Shown one piece after another: positions 45,020 through 54,942 of a stretch of DNA of 64,000 nt. The translations under genes were made by a program, and so were the position numbers. The stretch covers positions 1-64,000 of the forward strand of contig WGNO01000009.1 in assembly GCA_016124525.1 (NCBI GenBank), in the 5' to 3' direction. The notes below the pieces were generated by a model. It saw only the letters and a program-made list of their open reading frames with translations. It had not been told where the DNA came from and did not search any database. The DNA is from Nostoc sp. RI_552 (GTDB lineage Bacteria; Cyanobacteriota; Cyanobacteriia; Cyanobacteriales; Nostocaceae). Each line of letters opens with the position of its first letter. Position 1 is the stretch's first letter.

Positions 45020-46372
45020 ATGTCTGAAGAATTAAGTTTTCAAGGCGATGGTAGCGATCGCTTACCACCCCAAAATATTGAAGCAGAAGAAGCGATTTTG
45101 GGGGGAATTCTACTAGATCCAGAAGCCATTGGGCGAGTGAGCGATCGCCTCTTACCAATAGCATTTTATATTAGCGCCCACAAAGACATATATCAAGCAG
45201 CGCTGCGCCTCCATGCCCAAGGTAAACCCACAGACCTACTCTCAGTGACCAGTTGGTTAGCTGATAACGATATTCTGGCACGCATTGGTGGGAGAAATAA
45301 ATTAGCCACTCTCGTAGACCGCACAGTGTCAGCGGTTAATATTGATGCCTTAGCAGGTTTGGTCATGGAAAAATACCTGCGGCGACAATTAATTAAAGCT
45401 GGTAACGAAATTGTCCATCTTGGTTACGAGACAGAAACCGAATTACCAATAGTTTTTGATCAAGCAGAACAGAAGATTTTTAGTGTAACTCAAGAACGCC
45501 CCTTATCAGGTCTAACTCACATTTCCAATACCCTTATTAATACTTTTCAAAATATTGAAACTCGTCACCAAGGTATTGCCCTTCCCGGAATTCCTTGTGG
45601 CTTTTATGACTTAGATGCCTTGACTAGCGGCTTCCAACGTTCTGATTTGATTATTGTGGCTGGTAGACCATCAATGGGGAAAACGGCATTTTGCCTTAAT
45701 CTGGCTCATAACATCGCAACAGGTTATAAATTACCCGTTGCCTTTTTCAGCTTAGAAATGTCTAAAGAACAGTTAGTGCAGAGACTATTGGCTAGTGAAT
45801 CGGGAATTGAAACTAGTTATCTCCGCAGTGGTCGCATTAGTCAAACACAATGGGATGCTTTAACCAGTGCTATTGATAAGCTTTCAGATATGCCCATCTT
45901 TATTGATGACACAGCGAATATGACTATCACCCAAATGCGTAGTCAAGCCAGGCGACTGCAAGCAGAACAAGGAAATCAATTAGGATTAATCGTGATAGAT
46001 TATTTGCAATTAATGGAAGGTGCTGGTGACAACCGTGTTCAAGAATTATCCAGGATTACCCGTTCTTTGAAAGGTTTAGCCCGTGAATTATGTGTTCCAG
46101 TGATTGCTTTATCTCAGTTGAGTCGTGGTGTGGAAGCACGTACCAATAAGCGCCCAATGTTGTCAGATTTGCGCGAAAGTGGCTCTATTGAGCAAGACGC
46201 GGATTTAGTGGTCATGTTATACCGCGATGATTATTATAATCCTGACAGTCCTGATCGGGGAATCGCAGAAGTGATCATAGCTAAACACCGCAACGGACCC
46301 ACAGGTACAGTTAAACTTTTATTCGACCCGCAATTTACAAAATTTAAAAATTTAGCCAGACAGGGCTATTAA
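45020..46372 (+). CDS. dnaB: Replicative DNA helicase DnaB
   Basis: 450 residues. N-terminal helical domain with PPQNIEAEEAILGGILLDPE. RecA-like core with Walker A AGRPSMGKTAFCLNLAHN, Walker B in LIVIDYLQLMEG and RESGSIEQDADLVVML. It unwinds DNA ahead of the replisome as a hexamer. Several cyanobacterial dnaB genes carry inteins; the core here is uninterrupted, so there is none. The start ATG follows an A-rich leader. Three AATAATTT direct repeats overlap the stop codon (46371-46394). Confidence 0.97.
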   Translation: MSEELSFQGDGSDRLPPQNIEAEEAILGGILLDPEAIGRVSDRLLPIAFYISAHKDIYQAALRLHAQGKPTDLLSVTSWLADNDILARIGGRNKLATLVDRTVSAVNIDALAGLVMEKYLRRQLIKAGNEIVHLGYETETELPIVFDQAEQKIFSVTQERPLSGLTHISNTLINTFQNIETRHQGIALPGIPCGFYDLDALTSGFQRSDLIIVAGRPSMGKTAFCLNLAHNIATGYKLPVAFFSLEMSKEQLVQRLLASESGIETSYLRSGRISQTQWDALTSAIDKLSDMPIFIDDTANMTITQMRSQARRLQAEQGNQLGLIVIDYLQLMEGAGDNRVQELSRITRSLKGLARELCVPVIALSQLSRGVEARTNKRPMLSDLRESGSIEQDADLVVMLYRDDYYNPDSPDRGIAEVIIAKHRNGPTGTVKLLFDPQFTKFKNLARQGY

Positions 46373-46394
46373 TAATTTAATAATTTAATAATTT
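46371..46394. repeat. Three tandem copies of AATAATTT at the dnaB stop codon
   Basis: AATAATTT occurs three times in a row, the first copy overlapping the TAA stop. This is a short tandem repeat of the type common between cyanobacterial genes. Confidence 0.8.
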
Positions 46395-46471
46395 AATATT
46401 AATAGGCATTGGGCATGGGGAATGAAGAAATAGGTTTTATTTCCTAAATTCTAGTCCCCAGCCCCCATTAC

Positions 46472-46993
46472 CTACTTAATATTCAACAATTCAACCTCAA
46501 ATAGCAAAGTAGCATTGGGTGGAATTACTCCACCAGCACCACTGGAGCCATAACCTAATTCTGGGGGAATGATTAACTGACGACGACCGCCTACTTTCAT
46601 GGTGCTGAGTCCTTCGTCCCAACCCTTAATTACCTGTTGGACACCGATTTTAAACTCGAAGGGACTATTGCGATCCCGTGAACTATCAAACTTAGTACCA
46701 TTTTCTAAAGTACCTGTGTAGTGGACTACAACCGTTTGTCTAGGTTTAGGAGTCGTCCCAGTTCCCTCCTCTAGTTCAATATATTTGAGTCCAGATGGAG
46801 TGGTTACGACATTGACATCAGACATAGTATTGCTCGCAATCAAGGTTTGGTTTTTGGTGACACTCGTGGACGCTGGTGTGGTGTCGTTCAAATTAGCTGC
46901 GACAAAAGAATTGTTTTTATTCCCAACTTGTGCCACGACCAAAACTACAACGCATACCAGCATGAAACCCACGCTGAGTAAAATTGATTTCAA
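46472..46993 (-). CDS. FKBP-type peptidyl-prolyl cis-trans isomerase, membrane-anchored
   Basis: 173 residues from a TTG at 46993, preferred over the ATG at 47041 because GGGAGGA sits about 6 bases upstream and the protein then starts [20 protein letters not shown], a clean signal anchor. After a linker of about 55 residues the FKBP fold follows, with [58 protein letters not shown] and [20 protein letters not shown]. It speeds proline isomerisation outside the cytoplasm, probably in the periplasm or thylakoid lumen. Convergent with dnaB; a loose hairpin (46403-46466) separates them. Confidence 0.9.
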   Translation of the reverse strand: MKSILLSVGFMLVCVVVLVVAQVGNKNNSFVAANLNDTTPASTSVTKNQTLIASNTMSDVNVVTTPSGLKYIELEEGTGTTPKPRQTVVVHYTGTLENGTKFDSSRDRNSPFEFKIGVQQVIKGWDEGLSTMKVGGRRQLIIPPELGYGSSGAGGVIPPNATLLFEVELLNIK

Positions 46994-47076
46994 AATGAGT
47001 CCTCCCTCATTGGGCAATGTGGCATTTTTTAAGCTTACCAACAGGACACAACTTAGTTTAAATCAGAATCAGACTT

Positions 47077-47400
47077 TTAACGCCAAAGCTTATTTTCTAA
47101 ATCACGCACTTGACGCTCTAAACGGTCGATTCTACCCCTTAATTCATCCATTTCAGACTGACGAGCCACGCCAAAATCCTGCATTATATTCCGCATTTGT
47201 CGTTGCATTTGCTCTTCCCATGTGCCCTGCTCTGACCTTAATTGTTGCACAACGTCATCTATTACTGCCTTAGCTTGCTCAGGATTGAGTTTACCATCCT
47301 TAACTAATTCATCACTGACTTGCCGCATTTTTTCAGCTACCAAAGACGTTGTACCAATACCGAGCATCATTAACTGTTGCAACCAGTTGTTATTATCCAT
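47077..47400 (-). CDS. Phasin-like helical protein
   Basis: 107 residues, almost all alpha helix. Begins MDNNNWLQQLMMLGIGTTSL, then VAEKMRQVSDELVKDGKLNP, and ends in a coiled coil (ELRGRIDRLERQVRDLENKL). This is the polyhydroxyalkanoate-granule-associated/phasin-like family widespread in cyanobacteria, sometimes annotated as thylakoid-associated. It lies 36 bases upstream of the FKBP gene on the same strand (84 from the start I prefer). Actual role uncertain; the coiled coil suggests oligomers. Confidence 0.75.
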   Translation of the reverse strand: MDNNNWLQQLMMLGIGTTSLVAEKMRQVSDELVKDGKLNPEQAKAVIDDVVQQLRSEQGTWEEQMQRQMRNIMQDFGVARQSEMDELRGRIDRLERQVRDLENKLWR

Positions 47401-47525
47401 ACTCCCTTCCTCTTTATTATTTTCCTGTAGCTGATTGGGCTACTTGACTGTGTGTAATCAAGCTACGCTGGAAAAGTGGTGATTTTAGCCTACATCTTTA
47501 TTTTGGCAAATTTGTAAACTCGACA

Positions 47526-47595
47526 TCTCCCCTGGTTGAAACACAAGGGATTCCAAACTGATGTTGCTACCCGGGCTGAAGCCGTGGGATGCAAC
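47526..47595. repeat. Diverged copy of the GC-rich dispersed repeat
   Basis: The block CCCCTGGTTG...AGGGATTCCAAACTG and the following GTTGCTACC resembles 30054-30095 behind pyk. Here the hairpin arms have decayed. Confidence 0.45.
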
Positions 47596-47626
47596 GTTTA
47601 CGATAGGATTTACTTATATTTTTTTG

Positions 47627-47950
47627 ATGGAGAAGGAATTAAAGACTGTGGTTGTAGAACTACTAAAGGTTGAGGTTGTCCCAGAAGAACGGGACAATTA
47701 TATCCAGAAGGATGCAGAAATCTGGACAACAGGCCTGGCTAAATATCCAGGATTTTTGGGCAAAGAGGTTTGGATTAACCCAAACCACCCCACAGAACTG
47801 ATTTTAATCATTCGGTGGGGAACAAGAGAACAGTGGAAAGCCATACCCTCACAAGATTTACAAATAATTGAGGACAAATTCACCCAAATAATGGGAAAAT
47901 CTTATCCCATCGTCAAGTCGGCAGAATTTGAAGTATTCCCACATACCTAA
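47627..47950 (+). CDS. TIGR03792-like cyanobacterial protein
   Basis: 107 residues from the ATG at 47627; a start at 47561 would read through a GC-rich dispersed repeat and is unlikely. Motifs VELLKVEVVPEERDNYIQKD, AEIWTTGLAKYPGFLGKEVW and IIRWGTREQWKAIPSQDL match the cyanobacterial TIGR03792 family as I remember it. The fold should be a dimeric ferredoxin-like (antibiotic-monooxygenase-like) barrel. No catalytic role is established. Confidence 0.75.
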   Translation: MEKELKTVVVELLKVEVVPEERDNYIQKDAEIWTTGLAKYPGFLGKEVWINPNHPTELILIIRWGTREQWKAIPSQDLQIIEDKFTQIMGKSYPIVKSAEFEVFPHT

Positions 47951-48119
47951 ATAAAATTACTATTTTTTTCTTTATTTGTGTCCTGGGGTTAGTTCAAAGA
48001 AAAGACTCAACCGCCGACAAAGGACTATACCCAATGGTCACTGATTACCCTCAAAAGGATTTTAAGGTTGTAGCATGGAAGTCTAGATCAATTTTTTAAT
48101 TTTTTATTTTTGAATATAT

Positions 48120-49178
48120 ATGTCTGCTACACCGCTTGTTTCTCAGGATAATTCAGTCAAATCGGAACTAACTCCTCCTTTACTAGGTGCTTCGGTTGAG
48201 GAATTAAGCTTTTGGGTACAGCAACAGGGACAACCGGCTTACAGAGGTAAACAACTACACGATTCGATTTATCATCAGGGTGTGCGATCGCTAGCCGATA
48301 TTTCTGTGTTTCCTAAGCAATGGCGTGCAGAAATTGCAGCAGTCCCCATTGGACGTTCCACTACACATCATCGTGCTGTTGCAGCCGATGGCACTATCAA
48401 ATATCTCCTAGGACTTGCAGATAATCAAATCATTGAAACTGTCGGTATTCCATCAGCAAAACGCCTGACAGTTTGTGTGTCTACTCAAGTGGGTTGTCCA
48501 ATGGCTTGTGATTTCTGTGCTACAGGTAAAGGTGGATACACCCGCAATCTGCAAAAACATGAAATTGTTGATCAAGTTTTGACGGTGCAAGAAGACTTTC
48601 AGCAACGGGTTACCCACGTGGTGTTTATGGGCATGGGTGAACCATTGTTGAATACTGATAGTGTTTTAGCATCTTTGAAATCTTTGAATCAAGATGTAGG
48701 GATAGGACAGCGATCACTTACTGTTTCTACAGTTGGTATTCCCGGTCGCATCCGTCAATTTGCCCAACACAATTTACAAATTACCCTGGCTGTGAGTCTG
48801 CACGCCCCTAACCAAGCACTCAGAGAACAACTTATTCCCAGCGCCCGACGCTATCCTCTTGGAGATTTACTGAATGAGTGTCGGGAATATGTGGAAATAA
48901 CTAAACGACGCATTTCTTTTGAATATATCCTCCTTGCTGGGTTCAACGACTTACCAGAACAAGCATTGGAACTGGCAAAATGTCTCAGGGGCTTCCAAAG
49001 TCATGTGAATTTAATTCCCTACAACCCCATTCAAGAAGTTGACTACAAGCGTCCCTCCCGCGATCGCATTCAAGCTTTTGTTAACGTTCTCAAACAAGAA
49101 AAAATCGCTGTCAGTGTTCGTTACTCTCGTGGTTTAGAAGCTCATGCTGCTTGCGGACAACTTCGTGCTGGTAAATAA
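48120..49178 (+). CDS. rlmN: 23S rRNA (adenine2503-C2)/tRNA methyltransferase RlmN
   Basis: 352 residues. Radical SAM motif C126-x3-C130-x2-C133 in [26 protein letters not shown] and the substrate region [20 protein letters not shown] follow. The second methyl-carrier cysteine is in the C-terminal [11 protein letters not shown]. The N-terminal HhH-like part has [17 protein letters not shown]. It adds a C2 methyl to A2503 of 23S rRNA and to A37 of some tRNAs. Length normal. Begins with ATG after a very AT-rich leader. Confidence 0.96.
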   Translation: MSATPLVSQDNSVKSELTPPLLGASVEELSFWVQQQGQPAYRGKQLHDSIYHQGVRSLADISVFPKQWRAEIAAVPIGRSTTHHRAVAADGTIKYLLGLADNQIIETVGIPSAKRLTVCVSTQVGCPMACDFCATGKGGYTRNLQKHEIVDQVLTVQEDFQQRVTHVVFMGMGEPLLNTDSVLASLKSLNQDVGIGQRSLTVSTVGIPGRIRQFAQHNLQITLAVSLHAPNQALREQLIPSARRYPLGDLLNECREYVEITKRRISFEYILLAGFNDLPEQALELAKCLRGFQSHVNLIPYNPIQEVDYKRPSRDRIQAFVNVLKQEKIAVSVRYSRGLEAHAACGQLRAGK

Positions 49179-49182
49179 GTTT

Positions 49183-49383
49183 TTATTTCACCTTAAGACT
49201 GAACTGTTTTTTAACATTAATACCTGGAGCATAAGCTTCAATTACTTTGCCAGTTACAGTGCAATTAATCATTAAATAATCGCAACTTGGACATTGTGTC
49301 CGAGTTAATTGACTATCAAAAATATAGTGACGCTCCGCTTCACTGCCACAATTTGGACAGTGAATTTTTTGTATTGTATTCAT
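49183..49383 (-). CDS. Small zinc-ribbon protein
   Basis: 66 residues with two CxxC pairs: C-P-N-C in IHCPNCGSEAERHYIF and C-P-S-C in TRTQCPSCDYLMINC. The pattern predicts a single zinc ribbon, likely about residues 9-36. No other domain. It ends four bases from the rlmN stop and converges with it. Such short ribbons are often annotated as replication-restart-related in cyanobacteria, but nothing here supports that. Function unknown. Confidence 0.65.
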   Translation of the reverse strand: MNTIQKIHCPNCGSEAERHYIFDSQLTRTQCPSCDYLMINCTVTGKVIEAYAPGINVKKQFSLKVK

Positions 49384-49985
49384 TTTCCCCCTGGTTATAT
49401 TACTTTTTATTTGACAAAAGTGTAAATTAAATCAAAAAAAATGATTTGCTGCAACTTAAATTAACAACCAGCCCTGATGTAAGCTGATCTATTATTTTAA
49501 AAAAATTTTAGATTTGCTTAAATTTCCATTTTTTATCTTCTGTTGTACATTATCTCCAATTTTATCTAAATTTACAATCTTACTTTGGATATATAAATTA
49601 AGTTTACACTCACACATTGCTTAGGATTTCAGTGATCCCTATCACCAATAGCTTGAGAGAGCTTTATTTATTGGTTATGTTGGGCAATTTTTAAAAGCTG
49701 TTATTGTATTGAAAAGTTAAGACATAGAAAATACTGTATCCTTAGTAACAAAAATTTTTATTTTAAGATTTAATTAATATTTTATGTGGAATTTTATGAG
49801 GTCAATAATTTAAATCTTGCCATTAATAGGGTGTGTTATGTCATAGTGGTGTACGTTGAATTGTTGACAGTGGGTTAGGCTGAACAACAACACAGCCCAC
49901 AGTAGCGTTGTTGAACAAAACAGGAAACATTAATACTGACTTATATCAAGTAGCGTTGCAGAATTATCATTGTGATCGCTAATTT
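49384..49985. other. Long AT-rich intergenic region
   Basis: About 600 bases without a supported gene. A loose inverted pair, GACAGTGGGTTAGGCTG near 49866 and CAGCCCACAGTAGC near 49891, lies in the right half and may form a hairpin. I saw no RNA gene. The promoter of the small zinc-ribbon gene must be at the left end; uvrC ends at the right. Confidence 0.4.
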
Positions 49986-51872
49986 TTAGTTTTTCTCAAG
50001 GGGATGAAAATATTCATAAATTTCCTGAGCTAACCTTGGCCCAATGCCTGGAACCTCAGCTAGTTGTGCGGGTGTCGCTTGTCGTATATAGTCAACGGAG
50101 CGAAAATGCCCCAGAAGCTGCTTTTGGCGATAGTGTCCTAAACCGGGAATCTCGTCCAAACGCGATCGCCTCAATCCATCACTACGTTGCTGACGATGAA
50201 AACTCACAGCAAATCGATGGGCCTCATCTCGTAACCGCCGCAACAACTGTACCCCTGGTTGTTCTGCATGAGTTTTTAAAGGTTGAGATTCTCCTGGTAC
50301 AAAAATCTCTTCTCGCTGCTTCGCTAAACTGACAACTCGCAAATGTTCTAATAAATTCATTTCTTGCAAAACAGCGATAACCGAGGATAACTGTCCTTTC
50401 CCCCCATCAATCATAATTAAATCAGGCCAGTCAGGATTCCCCAATCTAGGTAATTGTGGCTCTGGGTTATACTTGCGAAACCGCCTTTGGATAACTTCGG
50501 CTAAACTGGCAAAATCATCTGAATGTCCGGTTGTGACTGTGGGATTTTTAATTTTGTAATGGCGATAGTGCTGTTTAGCAGGTAAGCCATCAATAAACAC
50601 AACTTGGGAAGCGACAGCATTTGCACCCTGAATGTGAGAAATATCATAACCTTCAATGCGGTGCGGTAAGTCTGGTAAATCGAGAATAGCGGCTAAATCT
50701 TGCATTGCTTGATGGTTGCGATGGCTCAGTTTTTGCATTCTTTGCAATTCATACTCAGCATTTCGCTCTACCATCTCAATTAATTCTGCTTTAGTTTGGC
50801 GCTGGGGAGCTAAAATCGTGACTTTTCTTCCCTTGCGTTGAGTCAAAACATCCGCCAATATTTCTGCATCTGGTAACTCATGCTGTACCAAAATCTCGGC
50901 AGGAATTTCCACTGGATCGGCAGTTTGATAATGTTCTTCTAAAACTCGTTGTAAGATAGCACCAGATTCCCCTTGGGTATTAGCCACAAATCCCAGACGT
51001 CCTACTAATTTTCCAGCCCGAAGTTGAAATAATTGAATACAAGCGTGTTCTTTGTCAGTTGCTAGTGCTATGGCATCCCGTGAAACTGTATCATCTGGTA
51101 AAGAAACTTTTTGATCAGCCGTTAAGGATCTTAAACCAGATATTTGATCGCGAATCCGGGCAGCCAATTCAAAGTTTAATGCTTCGGCTGCTGTTTGCAT
51201 TTGTGTTCCGAGAATTTCAATCAACTCCTGAGTTCGTCCTTGGAACACCATCGCCACCTTCTGCACAATTTTACGGTATTCTTCAGGGGAAATCAGCTGT
51301 TGACACACACCCGGACATCGCCCTAGGTCATAATTCAAGCAAGGACGGTCTTTGAACAGTGGTTGAGATCTTTGTCGCAATGTAAAGATACTTTTGGATA
51401 ATCGTAATATCTCTCGTAATAAACCCGCATCTGTGTAAGGTCCGTAAAACTTATCCTTGGCTTTACCTATTTGGCGTTTCCGGGTGATGAAAATGCGGGG
51501 ATAGTCTTCTGACCAAGTAATACAAACATAGGGATATTTTTTATCATCTTTGAGTAGGACGTTAAAATATGGTTGATGCTGCTTAATTAAGTTGGCTTCC
51601 AGTGCTAAAGCTTCAGCTTCCGTATCAGTGACAATAAATTCAATTTCTGTCACTTGCTTGACCATTGTGGCTATACGTTGGCTTTTGTTATCCCCATCGC
51701 GAAAATAGGAACGAACACGCGATCGCAATTTACGTGATTTCCCTATATATATAATGCGATCGCTACTCTCCCGCATCAAATAAACTCCCGGTTCCGGTGG
51801 AATTTCGGTTAAGCGACTTTCCAAGCGTTGTGGATCTTTAATCAGTGGTAGTGTTTCAGCAAATATTGTCAC
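49986..51872 (-). CDS. uvrC: Excinuclease ABC subunit UvrC
   Basis: 628 residues, full length. N-terminal GIY-YIG nuclease: PGVYLM and [18 protein letters not shown]. The UVR motif region lies near 210-245 ([20 protein letters not shown]). The RNase-H-like second nuclease includes [20 protein letters not shown] and [18 protein letters not shown]. Two helix-hairpin-helix motifs end the protein ([16 protein letters not shown] and [15 protein letters not shown]). It makes both incisions in nucleotide excision repair with UvrA and UvrB. Monocistronic here. Confidence 0.97.
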   Translation of the reverse strand: MTIFAETLPLIKDPQRLESRLTEIPPEPGVYLMRESSDRIIYIGKSRKLRSRVRSYFRDGDNKSQRIATMVKQVTEIEFIVTDTEAEALALEANLIKQHQPYFNVLLKDDKKYPYVCITWSEDYPRIFITRKRQIGKAKDKFYGPYTDAGLLREILRLSKSIFTLRQRSQPLFKDRPCLNYDLGRCPGVCQQLISPEEYRKIVQKVAMVFQGRTQELIEILGTQMQTAAEALNFELAARIRDQISGLRSLTADQKVSLPDDTVSRDAIALATDKEHACIQLFQLRAGKLVGRLGFVANTQGESGAILQRVLEEHYQTADPVEIPAEILVQHELPDAEILADVLTQRKGRKVTILAPQRQTKAELIEMVERNAEYELQRMQKLSHRNHQAMQDLAAILDLPDLPHRIEGYDISHIQGANAVASQVVFIDGLPAKQHYRHYKIKNPTVTTGHSDDFASLAEVIQRRFRKYNPEPQLPRLGNPDWPDLIMIDGGKGQLSSVIAVLQEMNLLEHLRVVSLAKQREEIFVPGESQPLKTHAEQPGVQLLRRLRDEAHRFAVSFHRQQRSDGLRRSRLDEIPGLGHYRQKQLLGHFRSVDYIRQATPAQLAEVPGIGPRLAQEIYEYFHPLEKN

Positions 51873-52137
51873 AGCTACATTGAAGTAATTTTACAAATGT
51901 ACCCATATTTATTTTCAGAAAACCGTTTATCAATATAAATTTATACGGATAGTGGAACCGAAGGATGAAAGTTTAAGGCGATAAAAATCAATGTTGTATA
52001 ATAATTTCGGCAATAATTTCGGGAAACTGATTAAAAGTTTGATTAAATATAATTTGGGTGCCTTATTATATGCTATTGCCTTTATTTAGATTTGGGCTTC
52101 TACACCTTGGCTTGGTCTACCCCCGTTAACATAGCAA

Positions 52138-53328
52138 TTAAGCAATAAACTGAGCAATTCTTGCTGCAGCAGTTTCTAACACAGGTGGTTCATGCACCAA
52201 AGCGAAGCGGACGTATCCTTCTCCTGATTTGCCAAAGCCAGCACCAGGGGAAGCTGCTACACCGGTTTGTTTAACTAACTGAGTACAGAATTCCACAGAA
52301 TTTTGATGCCAAGGCGAGGGTAACTTAGCCCAAATGTACATTGTGCCTTGAGGAGTGGGGACTTGCCAGCCGATTCGCTGTAGAGATGTAATAAAAGCAT
52401 CACGGCGTTTACGGAAAGTAGCAACGGCATCTGTGACTCCAGCTTGGGGACCCGTGAGGGCAGCGATAGCACCATTCAAAATTCCCCGATACTGATTAAA
52501 ATCAACAGCCGCTTTAACTTGGCGTAAAGCTTGAATTAACTGGGCATTACCGATGGCGTAACCTATACGGAACCCGCCCATATTGTATGACTTAGAAAGG
52601 GTAAAAAATTCAATAGAGACACTTTTATCTGGGTCAGCTTGCAACACGGAAGGAGCTAAACATTGGCTACTCAGTGCATCTCCCGTTTCCGTAAATACTA
52701 AATCTACATAGGGGAAATCGTGAACTAACACAAGGTCATATTGCTGACAGAAAGCCACAGCTGCTTGGAAAAAAGATAAAGGAGCCATGGCAGCCGTGGG
52801 ATTATGAGGATAGCTCAATACCATCATGCGTGATTGAGCCAAAACATCCCCAGGAATCTCAGCAAACACTGGTAAAAAATTATTTTCTGCCCGTAGTGGC
52901 ATTGGGTAGATTTGACCACTAGCCAAATACACTCCCCCAGCGTGGGATGGATAACCCGGATCTTGTAATAAAGCAAAGTCTCCGGGGTTAAGGAGTGCTA
53001 AGGGTAGATGGGCAGTACCTTCCTGGGAGCCAATCAGGGGCAGTACCTCAGTTTCTGGATCAACTTTAATCCCAAATTTTTGTTCATACCAGTTAGCTGC
53101 TGCTTGGCGAAATGGTTTAGTGCCATGAAACAGCAAGTAACCGTGGGTACTGGCATCATGGAGAGAGTCGCCAATAGCCGCAATCACATGGGGCTGGGCT
53201 GGTAAATCTGAAGATCCCAAAGACAGATCAATTAACTGCTTTCCTGCTGATAAAGCCACTGCCTTGGCCTTGTCCATATCAGCAAACACATTGGATTGCA
53301 GAGGTTGTAAACGTTTAGCAAACTGCAT
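52138..53328 (-). CDS. Class I/II PLP-dependent aminotransferase
   Basis: 396 residues of the aspartate-aminotransferase fold I. Motifs: DLSLGSSDLPAQPHVIAAI, the glycine-rich GSQEGTAHLPLALLNPGD, YPHNPTAA and VHDFPYVDL. The PLP lysine is in FFTLSKSYNMGGFRIGYAIG. The C-terminal arginine is in YVRFALVHEP. It groups with LL-diaminopimelate/aspartate aminotransferase-like proteins, so an amino-acid transamination is safe and the exact substrate is not. The thioredoxin gene ends 31 bases upstream of its start on the same strand, so the two may share a transcript. Confidence 0.88.
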   Translation of the reverse strand: MQFAKRLQPLQSNVFADMDKAKAVALSAGKQLIDLSLGSSDLPAQPHVIAAIGDSLHDASTHGYLLFHGTKPFRQAAANWYEQKFGIKVDPETEVLPLIGSQEGTAHLPLALLNPGDFALLQDPGYPSHAGGVYLASGQIYPMPLRAENNFLPVFAEIPGDVLAQSRMMVLSYPHNPTAAMAPLSFFQAAVAFCQQYDLVLVHDFPYVDLVFTETGDALSSQCLAPSVLQADPDKSVSIEFFTLSKSYNMGGFRIGYAIGNAQLIQALRQVKAAVDFNQYRGILNGAIAALTGPQAGVTDAVATFRKRRDAFITSLQRIGWQVPTPQGTMYIWAKLPSPWHQNSVEFCTQLVKQTGVAASPGAGFGKSGEGYVRFALVHEPPVLETAAARIAQFIA

Positions 53329-53359
53329 AAGTTGTTAGTCAGCTACTGCTGCCTATGGA

Positions 53360-53695
53360 CTAATTAATAGTTAAGTTTGTATCCAAGAATTGAAGTAATT
53401 TTTTTTTGCCAATAGCTCCTTCGGCAGATGCTAAGACTTGCTCTCCATGAAATAGTATCAGGGCTGGTACGCCTTCTACTTGGTACTGTTTCACCGCCAT
53501 CGGATTGGTATCGACTTCCATTTTAACAATTTTCAGGCGATCGCTGTATTTGGTTGCCGCTAGGTCAATTAATGGCGACATCAATTGACAAGGGCCACAC
53601 CAAGAAGCCCAAAAGTAAAGCAACACAGGCTGCTCGGCCTTTAATACTTGAGTTTCAAACTCACTATCAGTTATGCTGATTACACCCTTACTCAT
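53360..53695 (-). CDS. Thioredoxin
   Basis: 111 residues from the ATG at 53695, chosen over 53737 because a GGAGAG site sits just upstream and the protein then starts MSKGVISITDSEFETQVLKA in register with other thioredoxins. Active site WASWCGPCQLM; cis-proline in VEGVPALILF. It lacks a signal peptide, so it acts in the cytoplasm as a disulfide reductant. Which cyanobacterial thioredoxin class (m, x, y or other) I cannot say. Its stop is 31 bases upstream of the aminotransferase start on the same strand. Confidence 0.92.
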   Translation of the reverse strand: MSKGVISITDSEFETQVLKAEQPVLLYFWASWCGPCQLMSPLIDLAATKYSDRLKIVKMEVDTNPMAVKQYQVEGVPALILFHGEQVLASAEGAIGKKKLLQFLDTNLTIN

Positions 53696-53966
53696 GACAC
53701 TCTCCATTGGCTGACATCGATCAAAGCTCGCACACACAATACTCTATCTTAAAAGTGCTGAATATTGTTAGCTTAGAACGGCAGAGCCTACACTGATTAT
53801 TTATAAAAAGTACTTCTGATTAATTTAATTACTTTGTTTTCGTGAAGAGACTAGTCATGTTTTTTCTCTGTGTGCTCTGGGAAGGCAGTGAAATAGGTAG
53901 TGTGGGTATGTTGCCTCCTGTGATTATACAAGTTAAATGCATAACAGCTTAGTCATGGAAAATCCC

Positions 53967-53989
53967 ACAACCAATAGGTGTGGGACTTG
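53967..53989. terminator. Hairpin downstream of the vipp1-like gene
   Basis: TCCCACA and TGTGGGA form a 7-bp stem about 20-45 bases past the end of the leftward vipp1-like gene. The loop is short and no clear T run follows, so termination is inferred from position. Confidence 0.4.
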
Positions 53990-54009
53990 TATAGCATCAT
54001 CAAGTCAAA

Positions 54010-54780
54010 TTACATTTGATCCAATTGCCTTTTGAGAGCTTCCAATTCAGAATCAACCACTTCATTAGATTTGGGTTGGGTGGTTTGGCCTTGTGGTGGT
54101 AGCTGTCCTTGGGGTTGAGGCCCAGGCTCTAACATCTGTGCCTTTAACGCTGCCAATTCATCTTCAACATCGCTACTTTCCAACCGAGCAAATTGGCTTT
54201 CTAAATCTGTCCCTGCCAACTCTATTCCTGCTTGGGCGCGAGCTTCTTGCATCAGGACTTTTTCTTCCATGCGCTCAAATGCTGCCATAGCACTGGTGCT
54301 ACTCAAACCGCGCACCATACCTTGAAGTTGCTCTTGAGCTTTGGCAGAGGTAATACGAGCTTTAAGGGTGTCTTTTTTCGTCTTAGCTTCCGCAATCTTG
54401 CTTTGTAGCTGGACTAAGTTGCGCTTGAGAGTTTCAATTTGGTCAAATTGCTGATCTAGGCTAGTTTTGAGGGACTGTGCGGTATCACTGAAACTTTTTT
54501 TGCGTTCTAGGGCTTGTCGTGCCAAGTTCTCATCGCCCTTTTGTAGAGCTAATTGGGCATTGCGTTGCCATTTGTTAACTTCATTTTGATTGTCATTGTA
54601 CTGTTTCTCAGTTCGTTTTTGGGCAGCGATGGCCTGAGCTACTCCCTGACGCAACTGCACCAAGTCTTCCTGCATTTCCAGGATGGCTTGTTCTAGTATT
54701 TTTTCTGGATCTTCAGCTTTACTAACTAAATCGTTGAGGTTAGCACTGATTACTCGTTTAAGGCGATCAAATAATCCCAT
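54010..54780 (-). CDS. vipp1: Vipp1/IM30 (ESCRT-III-like membrane-remodelling protein)
   Basis: 256 residues. The core PspA_IM30 domain starts MGLFDRLKRVISANLNDLVS and has EDPEKILEQAILEMQEDLVQ and LRQGVAQAIAAQKRTEKQY. Long coiled-coil helices end near 205. A Pro/Gln-rich linker (GPQPQGQLPPQGQTTQP) leads to an extra terminal helix, NEVVDSELEALKRQLDQM, the mark of Vipp1 over PspA. Vipp1 forms rings and rods on thylakoid and plasma membranes and is needed for thylakoid upkeep. The pspA paralogue lies 162 bases upstream on the same strand. Confidence 0.9.
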   Translation of the reverse strand: MGLFDRLKRVISANLNDLVSKAEDPEKILEQAILEMQEDLVQLRQGVAQAIAAQKRTEKQYNDNQNEVNKWQRNAQLALQKGDENLARQALERKKSFSDTAQSLKTSLDQQFDQIETLKRNLVQLQSKIAEAKTKKDTLKARITSAKAQEQLQGMVRGLSSTSAMAAFERMEEKVLMQEARAQAGIELAGTDLESQFARLESSDVEDELAALKAQMLEPGPQPQGQLPPQGQTTQPKSNEVVDSELEALKRQLDQM

Positions 54781-54942
54781 AATTGTGTTTTTCCTTGTAG
54801 ACTTTATGCGCTTTTTGCGACAGTTCGCTTTTTTACTATTTAATAGCTTCCTATTTCAATGTAATCATTCCGGTGTGGTTCGGTACTTCCCGACACCCTT
54901 TATTTTTTAAGATATATCCTAACTTCGATGATTGCCCAATCT

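Noticed and set aside
45020-46372. Intein in DnaB
   Set aside because: Walker A and the later DnaB motifs are at normal spacing in 450 residues, so no intein is present.
46403-46466. Strong terminator between dnaB and the FKBP gene
   Set aside because: GGGCATGGGGAATG and TCCCCAGCCCCCAT pair only loosely; this string is a common cyanobacterial spacer motif, so I did not list it as a terminator.
47561-47626. N-terminal extension of the TIGR03792-like protein
   Set aside because: These 22 codons are coded by the GC-rich dispersed repeat; the family sequence begins at the ATG at 47627.
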